Origin: an uncultured Parasutterella sp.
GTDB taxonomy: Bacteria > Pseudomonadota > Gammaproteobacteria > Burkholderiales > Burkholderiaceae_F
NCBI GenBank assembly: GCA_900766055.1
Contig: CAAFTZ010000080.1
Span: 1-64,000 of the forward strand
DNA: 64,000 bases
Direction of reading: 5' to 3'
Shown here: positions 49,328 through 59,053 of the stretch, one piece after another
Position numbering within the stretch: the first letter of the stretch is position 1
How the letters are laid out: each line of letters opens with the position of its first letter
Program-made: the position numbers and the translations under genes
The notes under the pieces: model-generated
The model's database searches: none
What the model was told of the DNA's origin: nothing
What the model saw: only the letters and a program-made list of their open reading frames with translations

Positions 49328-50749
49328 ATGGCTAAGACCAGCGCTGAAATCATGCAGATGCTTGTGGACAACAACGTCAAATTTGTTGATTTGCGCTTTA
49401 CTGATTTCAAAGGCAAAGAACAGCACGTTTCCGTACCGGTTTCTGCTTTTGATGAAGACAAGTTTGAAGAAGGTCACGCTTTCGACGGTTCTTCCATCGC
49501 CGGATGGAAGGGCATTGAGGCCAGCGACATGCTGCTGATGCCGGATCCGGACAGTGCCCGTATGGACCCGTTCGCCGACGAAGATATTCCGACAATGATT
49601 CTGACCTGTAACGTCGTTGAGCCTTCTACCGGAAAGGGATACGATCGTGACCCCCGCAGCGTTGCCAATCGTGCAGAAGCTTACTTAAAGAGCACCGGCA
49701 TCGGCGATACCGCTTACTTCGGACCCGAGCCGGAATTTTTCATTTTTAACGGTGTCAGCTGGGGCACCACAATGAATCATAGCTTCTTCAAGATTGAAAG
49801 TGAAGAAGGCTATTGGAGCAACGGAAAGGATATGAACGGCGCCAACGGCGGCCATCGTCCTACCGTTAAGGGCGGTTATTTTCCGGTTCCTCCGGTCGAC
49901 TCTCTCTACAATATCCGCTCCCAAATGTGCGAACTTCTTGAAGAACAAGGCGTTCCGGTTGAAGTTCATCATCATGAAGTCGGCGGCTGCGGCCAGTGCG
50001 AAATCGGCACACTCTTCAGCACTCTGACCAAACGCGCTGACTGGACTCAGATTCTTAAATATACGGTATGGAATGTTGCAGCGGCCTACGGTATGACTGC
50101 AACCTTTATGCCGAAACCCGTCGTCGGCGACAACGGCTCCGGTATGCATGTTCACCAGTCAATCTGGAAGGACGGCAAGAACCTTTTCGCAGGCAACGGC
50201 TATGCAGGCCTTTCCGATCTGGCTCTCTACTACATCGGCGGCATTATTAAACATGCCCGTGCATTGAACGCGATCACAAACCCGACAACCAACAGCTATC
50301 GTCGTCTGGTCCCGGGCTTTGAAGCTCCTGTCAAACTCGCTTACTCGGCTCGCAACCGTTCCGCTTCTCTGCGTATTCCGTTCGTATCCAGCGATAAGGC
50401 TCGCCGCGTTGAAGTTCGCTTCCCTGATCCGATGGCCAACTCCTACTTGGCTTTCTCTGCCATGCTGATGGCCGGTTTGGACGGTATTCAGAACAAACTG
50501 CATCCGGGTGAAGCAGCAGACAAGAACCTCTACGATCTGCCGCCTGAAGAAAACGCCAAGATTCCGACCGTTTGCTCTTCTTTGGAACAGGCCCTGAATG
50601 CTTTGGCGGCCGACCATGAATTCCTGACAGCCGGCGGCGTCTTCAGCGAAGATCTGATCACTTCTTATATCGAACTCAAGCATGAAGAAGTTGTACGTAC
50701 TCAGATGGCTGTCACACCTGAAGAGTACGACATGTACTATTCGAGCTAG
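49328..50749 (+). CDS. glnA: Glutamine synthetase, type I
   Basis: GlnA makes glutamine from glutamate, ammonia and ATP. The start at 49328, after AAGGAGAT, gives 473 residues. The N-terminal [19 protein letters not shown], the metal and substrate residues in [12 protein letters not shown] and [10 protein letters not shown], the [13 protein letters not shown] latch and the [12 protein letters not shown] region are present. The adenylylation loop tyrosine is conserved in [10 protein letters not shown], so GlnE-type regulation is likely. The upstream frame extension to 49292 overlaps the sigma-54 start region and is not real. It heads glnA-ntrB-ntrC. Confidence 0.99.
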   Translation: MAKTSAEIMQMLVDNNVKFVDLRFTDFKGKEQHVSVPVSAFDEDKFEEGHAFDGSSIAGWKGIEASDMLLMPDPDSARMDPFADEDIPTMILTCNVVEPSTGKGYDRDPRSVANRAEAYLKSTGIGDTAYFGPEPEFFIFNGVSWGTTMNHSFFKIESEEGYWSNGKDMNGANGGHRPTVKGGYFPVPPVDSLYNIRSQMCELLEEQGVPVEVHHHEVGGCGQCEIGTLFSTLTKRADWTQILKYTVWNVAAAYGMTATFMPKPVVGDNGSGMHVHQSIWKDGKNLFAGNGYAGLSDLALYYIGGIIKHARALNAITNPTTNSYRRLVPGFEAPVKLAYSARNRSASLRIPFVSSDKARRVEVRFPDPMANSYLAFSAMLMAGLDGIQNKLHPGEAADKNLYDLPPEENAKIPTVCSSLEQALNALAADHEFLTAGGVFSEDLITSYIELKHEEVVRTQMAVTPEEYDMYYSS

Positions 50750-50806
50750 TAGCGTAATTTAAGTCTGTCTGCGCAAAGACAGCTGGATGACCGAGCGGAG
50801 GAAATC

Positions 50807-51874
50807 GTGAGTTTTGATGCCAAGCGTTTAGAAAGTTTCGATCTCCTCAGGCTCGGTCTTTTTGTATGTAATAAAGAAGGCGATATTCTTTATGCCAATA
50901 CGGCAGCCCAATTCCTTTCCGGGCAGTCATTGAAGCATTTAAAAGAACGAAAACTGCAGTTTTACCTGAATTCGTCGGATGAATGGCTCGCAAATTACCG
51001 TGCTCATCCCGAGCCTTCATTCTTGGTTCCGAACGAACTTGATCATTTCCTGCGTCCTCCGGCAGAACCAATTCCGGTTTTGGTCACCATTCATCCTTTC
51101 CCGGATGACGAAAATATTCTCTTGGCCGAGATTGTGCCGGCAGATAAGACACTTCAAATGACGCGGGAACGTCATATGAATGAGTTGTCTGAAAACACCC
51201 GGCGCCTGCTGCGAAATCTCGCCCATGAAATTAAGAATCCTCTCGGAGGGATTCGAGGCGCTGCGCAGCTCCTGGAGGGAGAACTTCACGATCCGGAAAA
51301 TAAAGAATTTACCGAGGTCATTATCAGTGAAGCAGACCGTCTTCAGCATCTTGTCGATAAGATCCTAGCGCCTTACCGTCAGCTTTACCATCCAGTGCCA
51401 ACTAATGTTCACGAGATCCTGGAACGTGTTCGCCTCCTGGTGCAGTCGGAATTTCCGGAAGGGCTGAAGGTCGTTCGCGACTACGACATCAGTGCGCCTG
51501 AAATGATGGCTGACAGAGGTCAGCTGACGCAAATTTCCTTGAACTTAATGCGCAACGCCGCCGAAGCATTATCCGAGCAAATAGCACAGGGCACGGCATG
51601 TATCACGCTTAAAACCCGTGTTGTCCATCATGTTCAAGTCGGTCAAAGTTTTTGCCGCACGGCATTAAATATCCATGTGATCGATAACGGAGAAGGCATA
51701 CCCAAAGACTTAGCCGACAGTATTTTTTATCCTCTGGTCAGCGGAAAGGAACAGGGGAGCGGACTCGGACTCTCCCTGGTTCAGACTTTTGTCGAGCAGC
51801 ATGGCGGCAGTATTTCGGTCAGCAGTGAAGCCGGCCGTACCGATTTCAGCATATTGTTTCCCTTATCGTTATGA
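50807..51874 (+). CDS. glnL: Nitrogen regulation sensor kinase NtrB
   Basis: NtrB (GlnL) is a soluble histidine kinase/phosphatase that phosphorylates NtrC when nitrogen is limiting and is controlled by PII. The 355 residues contain an N-terminal PAS domain (about 10-110), the phosphoacceptor H140 in LRNLAHEIKNPLGGIRG, the EADRLQHLVDKILAPYRQLY stretch, and an ATPase domain (IHVIDNGEGIPKDL, GSGLGLSLVQ). There are no membrane segments. It lies 57 bases after glnA and overlaps ntrC by 4 bases (ATGA). Confidence 0.97.
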   Translation: MSFDAKRLESFDLLRLGLFVCNKEGDILYANTAAQFLSGQSLKHLKERKLQFYLNSSDEWLANYRAHPEPSFLVPNELDHFLRPPAEPIPVLVTIHPFPDDENILLAEIVPADKTLQMTRERHMNELSENTRRLLRNLAHEIKNPLGGIRGAAQLLEGELHDPENKEFTEVIISEADRLQHLVDKILAPYRQLYHPVPTNVHEILERVRLLVQSEFPEGLKVVRDYDISAPEMMADRGQLTQISLNLMRNAAEALSEQIAQGTACITLKTRVVHHVQVGQSFCRTALNIHVIDNGEGIPKDLADSIFYPLVSGKEQGSGLGLSLVQTFVEQHGGSISVSSEAGRTDFSILFPLSL

Positions 51875-53295
51875 AAAATGTTTGGATCGTGGACGATGAT
51901 CGTTCCATCAGATGGGTATTAGAAAAAGCACTTCAAAAGGCAGATATCCCCTGCAAAACTTTTAGTGAAGCAGAGTCCGTGCTGCAGGCGATCAAGAAAG
52001 AGCAGCCTGCTTTGATTTTGAGCGACATCCATATGCCGGGCAAAAGCGGCTTGGAAATGCTCTCAGAAATTAAGAAGTCCTATCCGAAGCTTCCGATCAT
52101 CATCATGACGGCCTATTCGGACTTGGACAGTGCCGTAGCCAGTTTTCAAGGCGGAGCGTTTGAATATCTTCCCAAACCTTTCGACATCGATAAAGCCATC
52201 GAACTCGTTCGGCGAGCAACCGAAGAGAACGAGGAAGAAGAGCAGACTCCGTCAGAAGAAACCGCTTCTGAAATTATCGGTAAGGCGCCGGCCATGCAGG
52301 AAGTCTTCCGCGCCATCGGACGTTTGTCTCAAAGCAAGGCAACCGTTCTGTTAACAGGAGAGTCCGGCGCCGGCAAAGAAGTGGTGGCGAGAGCGCTTCA
52401 CAAACACAGTCCCCGCGCCAATGCTCCGTTTGTCGCGATCAATATGGCGGCAATTCCGAAAGACTTAATGGAAACAGAACTCTTCGGTCATGAAAAGGGC
52501 GCGTTTACCGGCGCCAGCGCAATTCGTCACGGACGTTTCGAACAAGCAGAAGGCGGCACGCTCTTTCTAGACGAAATCGGTGATATGCCTGCTGAACTTC
52601 AGACTAGGCTCCTGAGAGTTTTGTCCGACGGTTATTACTATCGCGTCGGGGGCCATCAGTCTCTCAAAGCCAATGTCAGAATCATTGCGGCAACGCACCA
52701 AAATCTGGAAGCGATGGTTCGGGAAAATCGTTTCCGCGAAGACTTGTATCACCGCTTGAATGTCATCCGTCTGCGTTTGCCGCCCTTAAGGGAAAGACCC
52801 GAAGACATTCCGCTTTTGGTCAACCACTTTTTGCAGAAGTCAGCGGAGAATCTCGGTGTTGAGCCCAAGATCATGTCTGAGGAAGCGATGGAATTTTTAA
52901 AACGTTTCCCGTTTCCCGGCAATGTTCGTCAATTAGAAAATCTCTGCAATTGGCTTGTCGTGATGGCGCCTTCCCAGCACATCCGAGTGACGGATCTTTC
53001 TGAGGAGATCCGCAGCGGCGAAGCGGAAAAGATTCATAAAAACAGCGAGGTTTCAAGCGAGGAGACTCTCGGCGGAAGCTGGGAGGAACTGCTCAAAGCT
53101 GAAGTCAAAGAGATGCTCAAAAGTCAGTCTCCCGATCTCATGAAGCAGCTATCGGATACTTTTGAAAGTATCGTAATCGGGACGGCGCTTGAGTATACGC
53201 ACGGAAGGCGAGTCGATGCTGCGACAAGACTTGGCATCGGCCGAAATACAATTACACGCAAAATCGCCGAGCTCAAACTTGAAAGCGAAGACTAA
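51871..53295 (+). CDS. glnG: Nitrogen regulation response regulator NtrC
   Basis: NtrC (GlnG) is a sigma-54 enhancer-binding activator. The 474 residues have a receiver domain with D52 (ILSDIHMPGKSG), an AAA+ domain (about 140-375) with the Walker A GESGAGKEVVARALHKH, the sigma-54 contact loop GAFTGA, the Walker B GGTLFLDEIGDMP, and a C-terminal Fis-type helix-turn-helix (RVDAATRLGIGRNTITRKIAEL). Its target is expected to include the glnA promoter upstream. The region from about 390 to 415 is a Ser/Glu-rich linker. Confidence 0.98.
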   Translation: MKNVWIVDDDRSIRWVLEKALQKADIPCKTFSEAESVLQAIKKEQPALILSDIHMPGKSGLEMLSEIKKSYPKLPIIIMTAYSDLDSAVASFQGGAFEYLPKPFDIDKAIELVRRATEENEEEEQTPSEETASEIIGKAPAMQEVFRAIGRLSQSKATVLLTGESGAGKEVVARALHKHSPRANAPFVAINMAAIPKDLMETELFGHEKGAFTGASAIRHGRFEQAEGGTLFLDEIGDMPAELQTRLLRVLSDGYYYRVGGHQSLKANVRIIAATHQNLEAMVRENRFREDLYHRLNVIRLRLPPLRERPEDIPLLVNHFLQKSAENLGVEPKIMSEEAMEFLKRFPFPGNVRQLENLCNWLVVMAPSQHIRVTDLSEEIRSGEAEKIHKNSEVSSEETLGGSWEELLKAEVKEMLKSQSPDLMKQLSDTFESIVIGTALEYTHGRRVDAATRLGIGRNTITRKIAELKLESED

Positions 53296-53318
53296 CGGCC
53301 TTGATAATATGGGCGGTT

Positions 53319-54344
53319 ATGAAGATCGCTGATATTGAACAACAACTTATCCAAGCCGGCTGCAAAAGCGTTCACATCGATCGCTTTTGGCGCAATTGGT
53401 ATTCCGGCAAACCTCTGAACCGAAGCAAGGTACGCCTGCCTTCGGCGGCAGAGGCACTGCTGCCTCAATTAGAGGAATTCTTAACTCATCAATTGATGGC
53501 TGAGGAAAAAGCCGAATCCGAGACCGGTACGCGCTGGGTTCTCAAAGCCTCTGACGGCCAGCTGATTGAATGCGTGCTTCTTCCTCGAGAAGGCGTCTGT
53601 GTATCCACGCAAGTCGGATGTGCTGTCGGCTGCGTCTTCTGTATGACCGGAAAAAGCGGTTTGATCCGACAGTTGAGCGATCTGGAGATTGCCGGTCAGG
53701 TCCAATACGCCATGAGAAATGCGCCTGTGAAGAAAGTAGTTTTGATGGGAATGGGCGAGCCTTCTCATAATCTTCGTTCCGTTCTTTCTGCGGTTGAACA
53801 TATCGTTCGGTATTCCGGCATCGGATACAAAGAGGTTGTTATTTCTACTGTCGGTGATAGGCGGCTTTTCGAAGCGCTGCTGAAATCAGAAATCAAGCCG
53901 GCATTAGCAATCTCTCTGCACAGCGCAATGGATGAGAAGCGCAGAAGTTTGCTTCCCCGGGCCGCAGATTTAACCGTGAAAGAAATTTTAGAGTACGGTG
54001 CAAAATACGCAGAGGTCGGGAAATATCCGATTCAATATCAGTGGACCTTGATTAACGGCATCAACGACGGAATTGATGAGATTGAAGCGCTGACTCCTCT
54101 GTGGTCTCGGCAGGCTATCCTCAACATGATCCCCGTCAACGCTGTTGACGGCAGTCCATACCGGCGACCGTCGGCAGAGCAGATCGATAAGATAAAGGAA
54201 GCATGCCGAGCAAATGGAATATTGCTTAAATTCCGTGACTCAGCCGCCCAGGATGTTGACGGAGGCTGCGGTCAGCTTCGCGCCAGAGCGCTAAAAAGAA
54301 AGCCGGCGTTACAGCCGGCTCAAGAGTTAAAGATCAAGCGTTAG
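53319..54344 (+). CDS. RlmN/Cfr-like radical SAM methyltransferase (divergent)
   Basis: This 341-residue protein has the radical SAM cluster C101, C105 and C108 (CAVGCVFC), the methyl-carrier cysteines at equivalent places (C94 in GVCVSTQVG and C317 in DVDGGCGQLR), VVLMGMGEPSHN and ISLHSAMDEKRRSLLPR. These are the RlmN/Cfr family residues that methylate C2 or C8 of A2503 in 23S rRNA, and RlmN can also act on tRNA. The N-terminal 70 residues are unlike the usual RlmN accessory domain. So it may be a paralogue with another RNA substrate. The start is taken as ATG 53319, with GGGCGG upstream. It ends inside the convergent xthA end. Confidence 0.88.
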   Translation: MKIADIEQQLIQAGCKSVHIDRFWRNWYSGKPLNRSKVRLPSAAEALLPQLEEFLTHQLMAEEKAESETGTRWVLKASDGQLIECVLLPREGVCVSTQVGCAVGCVFCMTGKSGLIRQLSDLEIAGQVQYAMRNAPVKKVVLMGMGEPSHNLRSVLSAVEHIVRYSGIGYKEVVISTVGDRRLFEALLKSEIKPALAISLHSAMDEKRRSLLPRAADLTVKEILEYGAKYAEVGKYPIQYQWTLINGINDGIDEIEALTPLWSRQAILNMIPVNAVDGSPYRRPSAEQIDKIKEACRANGILLKFRDSAAQDVDGGCGQLRARALKRKPALQPAQELKIKR

Positions 54345-55124
54345 TGTCACGGGCGCGTGATCACTCGGGCGTTCATTGCCTCTGACTTTCTTGTGAATTT
54401 CAACTCCGAGGTTTTTGCTGACAAGAGCCTCGGAAATCAAAATATGGTCGATACGAAGGCCTCGGTTTCTTCTGAAAGCCATCATGCGGTAATCCCACCA
54501 GGAATAGGATTTTTCCGGCTGTTCAAAGGCGCGGAAAGAGTCCGTTAAGCCGAGATCGATAAGACGCTGAAAAGCCTCTCTGGCTTTAGGCGTGCAAAGC
54601 ACGGATTCCGCCCAAGATTCCGGATCCCAAACATCGCGATCTTCCGGGGCGATGTTAAAGTCGCCGAGAAGCACTAAGTTCGGATACTCTTCCAGCTGGC
54701 TCGGAAGCCATTGAACCAGAGCTTCCAGCCAAGCGAGCTTATAAGGAAACTTTTCGCTCTCAACTGTTTCACCGTTCGGAAAGTATCCGTTGATGACGCG
54801 GAGTTTTTCGCTGCCGACTTGGACCGTTGTGGCTAAGAGACGGCTTTGCGGATCTTCGAAACCGGGGATGTTGCGAACTTCTTCGTCCGGAAGGAAGGTC
54901 AGCGGGTCACGAAGGATTGTGGCGACACCGTTGTAGGTTTTCTGGCCAAATGCATCCAGCGTATATCCTACTTCTTTGAAGGCGGCCGCATCGATGTCTG
55001 CCTCCTGCATCTTGAGTTCCTGAAGGCAGAGAATGCTGTTCTCTGTTTCCTTCAGAAAGTCCAAAACCTGCGGCTGACGAACCTTTAGAGAATTGACGTT
55101 CCAAGTCGTAATCGTGATGCTCAT
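54327..55124 (-). CDS. xthA: Exodeoxyribonuclease III
   Basis: XthA is an AP endonuclease and 3'-5' exonuclease in base excision repair. The 265 residues begin ITITTWNVNSLKVRQPQVLD, contain the catalytic glutamate in LCLQELKM, VINGYFPNG, NLVLLGDFNIAP and the C-terminal RIDHILIS and SDHAPVTLTL. It starts 4 bases before the prlC stop (ATGA overlap) and its 3' end overlaps the RlmN-like gene by 18 bases. Confidence 0.97.
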   Translation of the reverse strand: MSITITTWNVNSLKVRQPQVLDFLKETENSILCLQELKMQEADIDAAAFKEVGYTLDAFGQKTYNGVATILRDPLTFLPDEEVRNIPGFEDPQSRLLATTVQVGSEKLRVINGYFPNGETVESEKFPYKLAWLEALVQWLPSQLEEYPNLVLLGDFNIAPEDRDVWDPESWAESVLCTPKAREAFQRLIDLGLTDSFRAFEQPEKSYSWWDYRMMAFRRNRGLRIDHILISEALVSKNLGVEIHKKVRGNERPSDHAPVTLTLDL

Positions 55125-57175
55125 TTGGCCTCCAGCAAGCCATATTGACGGAGAAGTGCGTCGACGGAAGGTTTACGGCCGCGGAAAGCAACAAAGCTGT
55201 CCATTGCCGGGCGGCTGCCGCCGCGGGACAAAACTTCGTCCAGCCATTTGTTTCCGACCTCAGGATTGAAAATACCTTTCTCTTGGAAGAGGGAGAAGGC
55301 ATCCGCAGAGAGCACTTCAGCCCACTTATAGCTGTAGTAGCCTGCGGCATAGCCGCCCGCAAAGATATGAGAGAAGGAGTTGGCAAAACGGTTGTACTCA
55401 GGCGGGAAAGTGACCGCGACTTCTTTTCTGACTGCAGTCAGGATCTTTTGGACCGTATCTTTTTCCGGATGTGTGTCCATATGAAGGAGCATATCGAAGA
55501 GGGCAAATTCGATCTGGCGAACATTTGCCATTCCGGCACCGTAGTTTTTGGCAGCAACCAGTTTGTCGAAGAGTTCGCGCGGCATGGTCTTGCCGGTCTT
55601 GACATGATGCGTAATGGTCTGCATCACATCCCAATTCAAAACGAAGTTCTCCATGAACTGGCTTGGCATTTCAACTGCGTCCCATTCCACGCCGCTGATG
55701 CCGGATACGGCCAATTCTGTCTGGCGGGTCAGCATATGATGCAGGCCGTGACCGAATTCGTGGAAAATCGTTTCGACGTCTCTTAACGTCAGAAGAGAAG
55801 GATTGTCTCCGACGGGTGCGGCGAAGTTGCAAACAAGGTAAGCAATCGGTTTTTGGATTTTTCCGTCGACTTCACGACGAGAGATCTGATCGTTCATCCA
55901 TGCGCCGCCTCTCTTTCCGTTACGCGCATAAAGGTCCATATAGAACCCGGCGATCTCTTTGCCTTCTTTATCCGCAATGGCAAAGAATTTGACGTTATCA
56001 TTCCAGACGGGCGCTTTCTTTTCTTTGATCTTGATCGAGAACATCTTCTCGACCAGTCCGAACATTCCTTTGAGGACGGCCGGTTCGGTGAAGTATTGTT
56101 TTACTTCATTTTCAGAGTAAGAGAATTTGGCTTCGCGCAGTTTTTCGCTGATGAAAGAAAGATCCCAAGTCTGAACATCTTTAAGTCCGAGCTTATTCTT
56201 GCCGTAATCGATAAGTTCTTCCATTTCTTTTTCTGCGGCCGGTTTTGCTTTTGCAGCTAGCTCGCGCAGGAAAGAAACGACTTGTTCGGGAGATTCTGCC
56301 ATTTTTCGAACCAAGGAGACTTCGGCAAAATTTTTATAGCCGAGAAGATGAGCGTCTTCGACCCGCAGTTCGAGCAGACGATTAATGATCGGCAGATTGT
56401 CTTTGCCGGCAGGTGAGAATTCGGAGGCTCGGGTGACGTAGGCGTGATACATCTTTTCGCGCAATTCACGGTTTTCTGCATACTGCATGATCGGCAGATA
56501 GTTCGGCATATGCAAGGTGATCTTGTAGCCTTTAGCGCCCTCGGCGGCAGCCTGCTGGGCATAGAGATGCAGTTCGGCCTCAGGGACACCTTTGAGCTCA
56601 TCTGTGTCTTCCGGGAGGTAAAGCGCAAATTCATTAGTGCAGTCGAGAAGATTTTCAGAGAACTTCTGAGAAAGTTCGGCTTCCTCTCGATTGATCTCGG
56701 CCATCTTCTTCTTGCCGGCGTCATCTAATTCGGCGCCGGAGAGAACAAAGCCTTCTAACTCTTTGTTAATGATCCTCTGACGGGTTGAGGAGAATTTCTC
56801 AAAAGCTTTCTCGGCTTTCAAGGCTTTGTACTTTGCATAGAGTTCCTCATCCATACCGAGTTCGCTGAATACTTCGGAAATCGGAGGAAGAAGTTCATTA
56901 ATCGTAGCTCTCAACTCGGACGTATGGGCCACGCTGTTCAAATGTTCGACAACCGACCAAACATAGGAGAGATTTTCAGAAGCATCTTCAATCGGCGTAA
57001 CTAAGGTGTCCCAAGACGGTTCTTTATCGGAAGCTTTTACTGAAGCTACGGTGTCTTTCAGACGTTGAATCAGTGCAAGCACCGCCGGTTTAAAACTGTT
57101 CGGATCAAGCTTGGGAAAATTGATCAGCTGGGTCTTATCGTCAATGATGCTCAGGATGTTAATTAAATCAGACAT
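55121..57175 (-). CDS. prlC: Oligopeptidase A
   Basis: PrlC (OpdA) is a cytosolic M3-family metallopeptidase that degrades oligopeptides and cleaved signal peptides. The 684-residue chain has the zinc site HEFGHGLHHM, preceded by LTLRDVETIF, and the helical clamshell domain typical of thimet-type peptidases, ending with SRGGSRPAMDSFVAFRGRKP. The length is typical. It lies 11 bases after folD on the same strand, followed directly by xthA. Confidence 0.97.
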   Translation of the reverse strand: MSDLINILSIIDDKTQLINFPKLDPNSFKPAVLALIQRLKDTVASVKASDKEPSWDTLVTPIEDASENLSYVWSVVEHLNSVAHTSELRATINELLPPISEVFSELGMDEELYAKYKALKAEKAFEKFSSTRQRIINKELEGFVLSGAELDDAGKKKMAEINREEAELSQKFSENLLDCTNEFALYLPEDTDELKGVPEAELHLYAQQAAAEGAKGYKITLHMPNYLPIMQYAENRELREKMYHAYVTRASEFSPAGKDNLPIINRLLELRVEDAHLLGYKNFAEVSLVRKMAESPEQVVSFLRELAAKAKPAAEKEMEELIDYGKNKLGLKDVQTWDLSFISEKLREAKFSYSENEVKQYFTEPAVLKGMFGLVEKMFSIKIKEKKAPVWNDNVKFFAIADKEGKEIAGFYMDLYARNGKRGGAWMNDQISRREVDGKIQKPIAYLVCNFAAPVGDNPSLLTLRDVETIFHEFGHGLHHMLTRQTELAVSGISGVEWDAVEMPSQFMENFVLNWDVMQTITHHVKTGKTMPRELFDKLVAAKNYGAGMANVRQIEFALFDMLLHMDTHPEKDTVQKILTAVRKEVAVTFPPEYNRFANSFSHIFAGGYAAGYYSYKWAEVLSADAFSLFQEKGIFNPEVGNKWLDEVLSRGGSRPAMDSFVAFRGRKPSVDALLRQYGLLEAK

Positions 57176-57186
57176 ATATAGATTCC

Positions 57187-58050
57187 TTACCGAGATATTT
57201 TTTGCAGACGCTTTTCATAAGCTTCAACCGTATTAGAGAGAAGCATTGCGATGGTCATCGGTCCGACGCCTCCGGGAACCGGAGAAATATAGCCTGCAAC
57301 TTTGGCGACTTCTTCGGTGTCAACATCTCCGCAAAGTTTTCCTTCGGCATTGCGATTCATACCGACATCAATCACGGCGGCGCCGGGTTTAACCATATCG
57401 GCCGTGACGACTTTTTCTTTACCTACGGCAGCGACGATGACGTCGGCCTGGAGTGCGAGTTCTTTCAAATTCTTCGTTTTGCTGTGAGCGACGGTGACAG
57501 TCGCATTTTTCTCAAGCAGCATAATCGCCATGGGTTTCCCGACAATATTGCTTCTGCCGATGACCAAAGCGTGGGCGCCGGTGAGAGGATAGTTCACGGA
57601 TTCCAGCATTTTGATGACGCCGTATGGTGTGCAGCTGCGGAAACCGCCGATGCCTGTAACTACAGAGCCGACATTGGCAACATGGAAGCCGTCGACGTCT
57701 TTGTCCGCGCGGATGGTTTCAATGACTTTTTGCTCGTTGATATGACGGGGCAGGGGAAGCTGTACAAGGATTCCATCCACGGAATCGTCGGCATTGAGTT
57801 TCTCCAAAAGTGCTAATAACTCCGCTTCTGAAGTTTCAGCAGGAAGCTTTTCCAATTTAGAGGTAATGCCGACATCGGTGCAGGCTTTGATCTTGTTGCG
57901 GACGTAAACCTGGCTTGCCGGATTATCACCGACAAGAATGACCGTCAGTCCGGGTGCCCTCGAACTTAATTTAAATTGCTCTACTTTTTTCTTCAAGCCG
58001 GCTCGAACGGATTGTGCGAGTGCTTTTCCATCAATTATTTTTGCGTTCAT
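57187..58050 (-). CDS. folD: Bifunctional methylenetetrahydrofolate dehydrogenase/cyclohydrolase
   Basis: FolD interconverts 5,10-methylene-, 5,10-methenyl- and 10-formyl-tetrahydrofolate. The start at 58050 gives 287 residues beginning [18 protein letters not shown]; the frame continues 28 codons further upstream without family support. [14 protein letters not shown] holds the catalytic lysine/tyrosine region, [10 protein letters not shown] and the NADP-binding [20 protein letters not shown] are present, and [19 protein letters not shown] closes the protein. Spacing to prlC suggests one transcript. Confidence 0.97.
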   Translation of the reverse strand: MNAKIIDGKALAQSVRAGLKKKVEQFKLSSRAPGLTVILVGDNPASQVYVRNKIKACTDVGITSKLEKLPAETSEAELLALLEKLNADDSVDGILVQLPLPRHINEQKVIETIRADKDVDGFHVANVGSVVTGIGGFRSCTPYGVIKMLESVNYPLTGAHALVIGRSNIVGKPMAIMLLEKNATVTVAHSKTKNLKELALQADVIVAAVGKEKVVTADMVKPGAAVIDVGMNRNAEGKLCGDVDTEEVAKVAGYISPVPGGVGPMTIAMLLSNTVEAYEKRLQKISR

Positions 58051-58168
58051 TGTTATGAAAAGAGTAAGTAAGACCGATCCATTGTAAGGATATTCACAGA
58101 GCCTAAAACCTTTGCTCACAAGAACGAGTAACAAAAGATCTTCGGCTGAGAAGAGGTCGTAAAAAGAA

Positions 58169-58191
58169 AAGGAAGGCGGTGTGCCTTCCTT
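58169..58191 (-). terminator. Intrinsic terminator after the first FixJ-type regulator
   Basis: AAGGAAGGC and GCCTTCCTT form a 9-bp stem with a 5-base loop, followed on the minus strand by TTCTTTTTA. It ends the two-component gene run. Confidence 0.88.
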
Positions 58192-58210
58192 TGTGACGCT
58201 GTCTAAAAGA

Positions 58211-58891
58211 CTATCTCATAGATCCGGAGTCTTTGACAGGAGGTCTGTTTGCATTCATGACGACGCGCATCAGATCTGCAACGGTGCCGGAATTGGTTTT
58301 ATCCATAATGGAAGCACGGTGGGCTTCAACGGTCTTAATGGAAATACCCAAGTCAGCGGCGATTTGTTTATTCAGACGGCCGCTCACAATTCTTTCAAGA
58401 ACGTGCTGCTCTCTGGGAGTCAGTTTGCTCAGAAGAGCGTCGTTCAAGGAGCGTTGTTCAGCCTTGGCTTTACGCTGACGGGCCTCTTGCAGCATTCTTT
58501 CGATTAAAGAGCGCAGGGCGGCCTGGTCAAAGGGTTTTTCAATGAAGTCAACCGCCCCCTTCTTCAAGGTAGAGACTGCCATAGAAACGTCGCCGTGACC
58601 GGAGATAAAGATAATAGGAATATCGCACTTTCTGGCGATAAGGTGTTCCTGAACTTCCAAACCGCTCATGCCCGGCATTCTGACGTCAAGGACGAGAACG
58701 GCGATAGCGTTCGGATCAAATTTGGCGAGGAACATTTCACCACTTTCGAAAAGTTCAACGCGGTAGCTGGAAGCTTCGAGAAGCCACTTGAGAGAATCAC
58801 GTACGGCTTCGTCGTCTTCAACGATATACACAACACCTGCGGTATCCGGAGATTCCTGAGTGTAGGGTTTCGAGGTCATCTGAATCATCAT
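58211..58891 (-). CDS. FixJ/TtrR-type response regulator 1
   Basis: The 226-residue protein has an N-terminal receiver domain with phosphoacceptor D69 ([13 protein letters not shown]), the [20 protein letters not shown] and EKPFD switch segments, a charged linker (about 145-160), and a C-terminal LuxR/NarL-type helix-turn-helix ([35 protein letters not shown]). It therefore binds DNA after phosphorylation. It follows the PAS kinase (59054-61465) by 162 bases, forming a candidate pair. Target genes are not identifiable. Confidence 0.92.
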   Translation of the reverse strand: MMIQMTSKPYTQESPDTAGVVYIVEDDEAVRDSLKWLLEASSYRVELFESGEMFLAKFDPNAIAVLVLDVRMPGMSGLEVQEHLIARKCDIPIIFISGHGDVSMAVSTLKKGAVDFIEKPFDQAALRSLIERMLQEARQRKAKAEQRSLNDALLSKLTPREQHVLERIVSGRLNKQIAADLGISIKTVEAHRASIMDKTNSGTVADLMRVVMNANRPPVKDSGSMR

Positions 58892-59053
58892 GTGCCTTTC
58901 TAATTAATATATTCTTACAAGCAATCCATTATCTTAATCTATAGGATGATAAGAATCGCTAACTGAGATATCTTGTATCACGTGAAGATATTATATATCT
59001 TAATCACACCCCTGGATAGTACAGAAGGCGTATCTCTTTAAATTGAAACACAA

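Noticed and set aside
57202..57816. A 204-codon open frame antisense to folD
   Set aside because: Shadow frame; the folD reading is complete and unambiguous.
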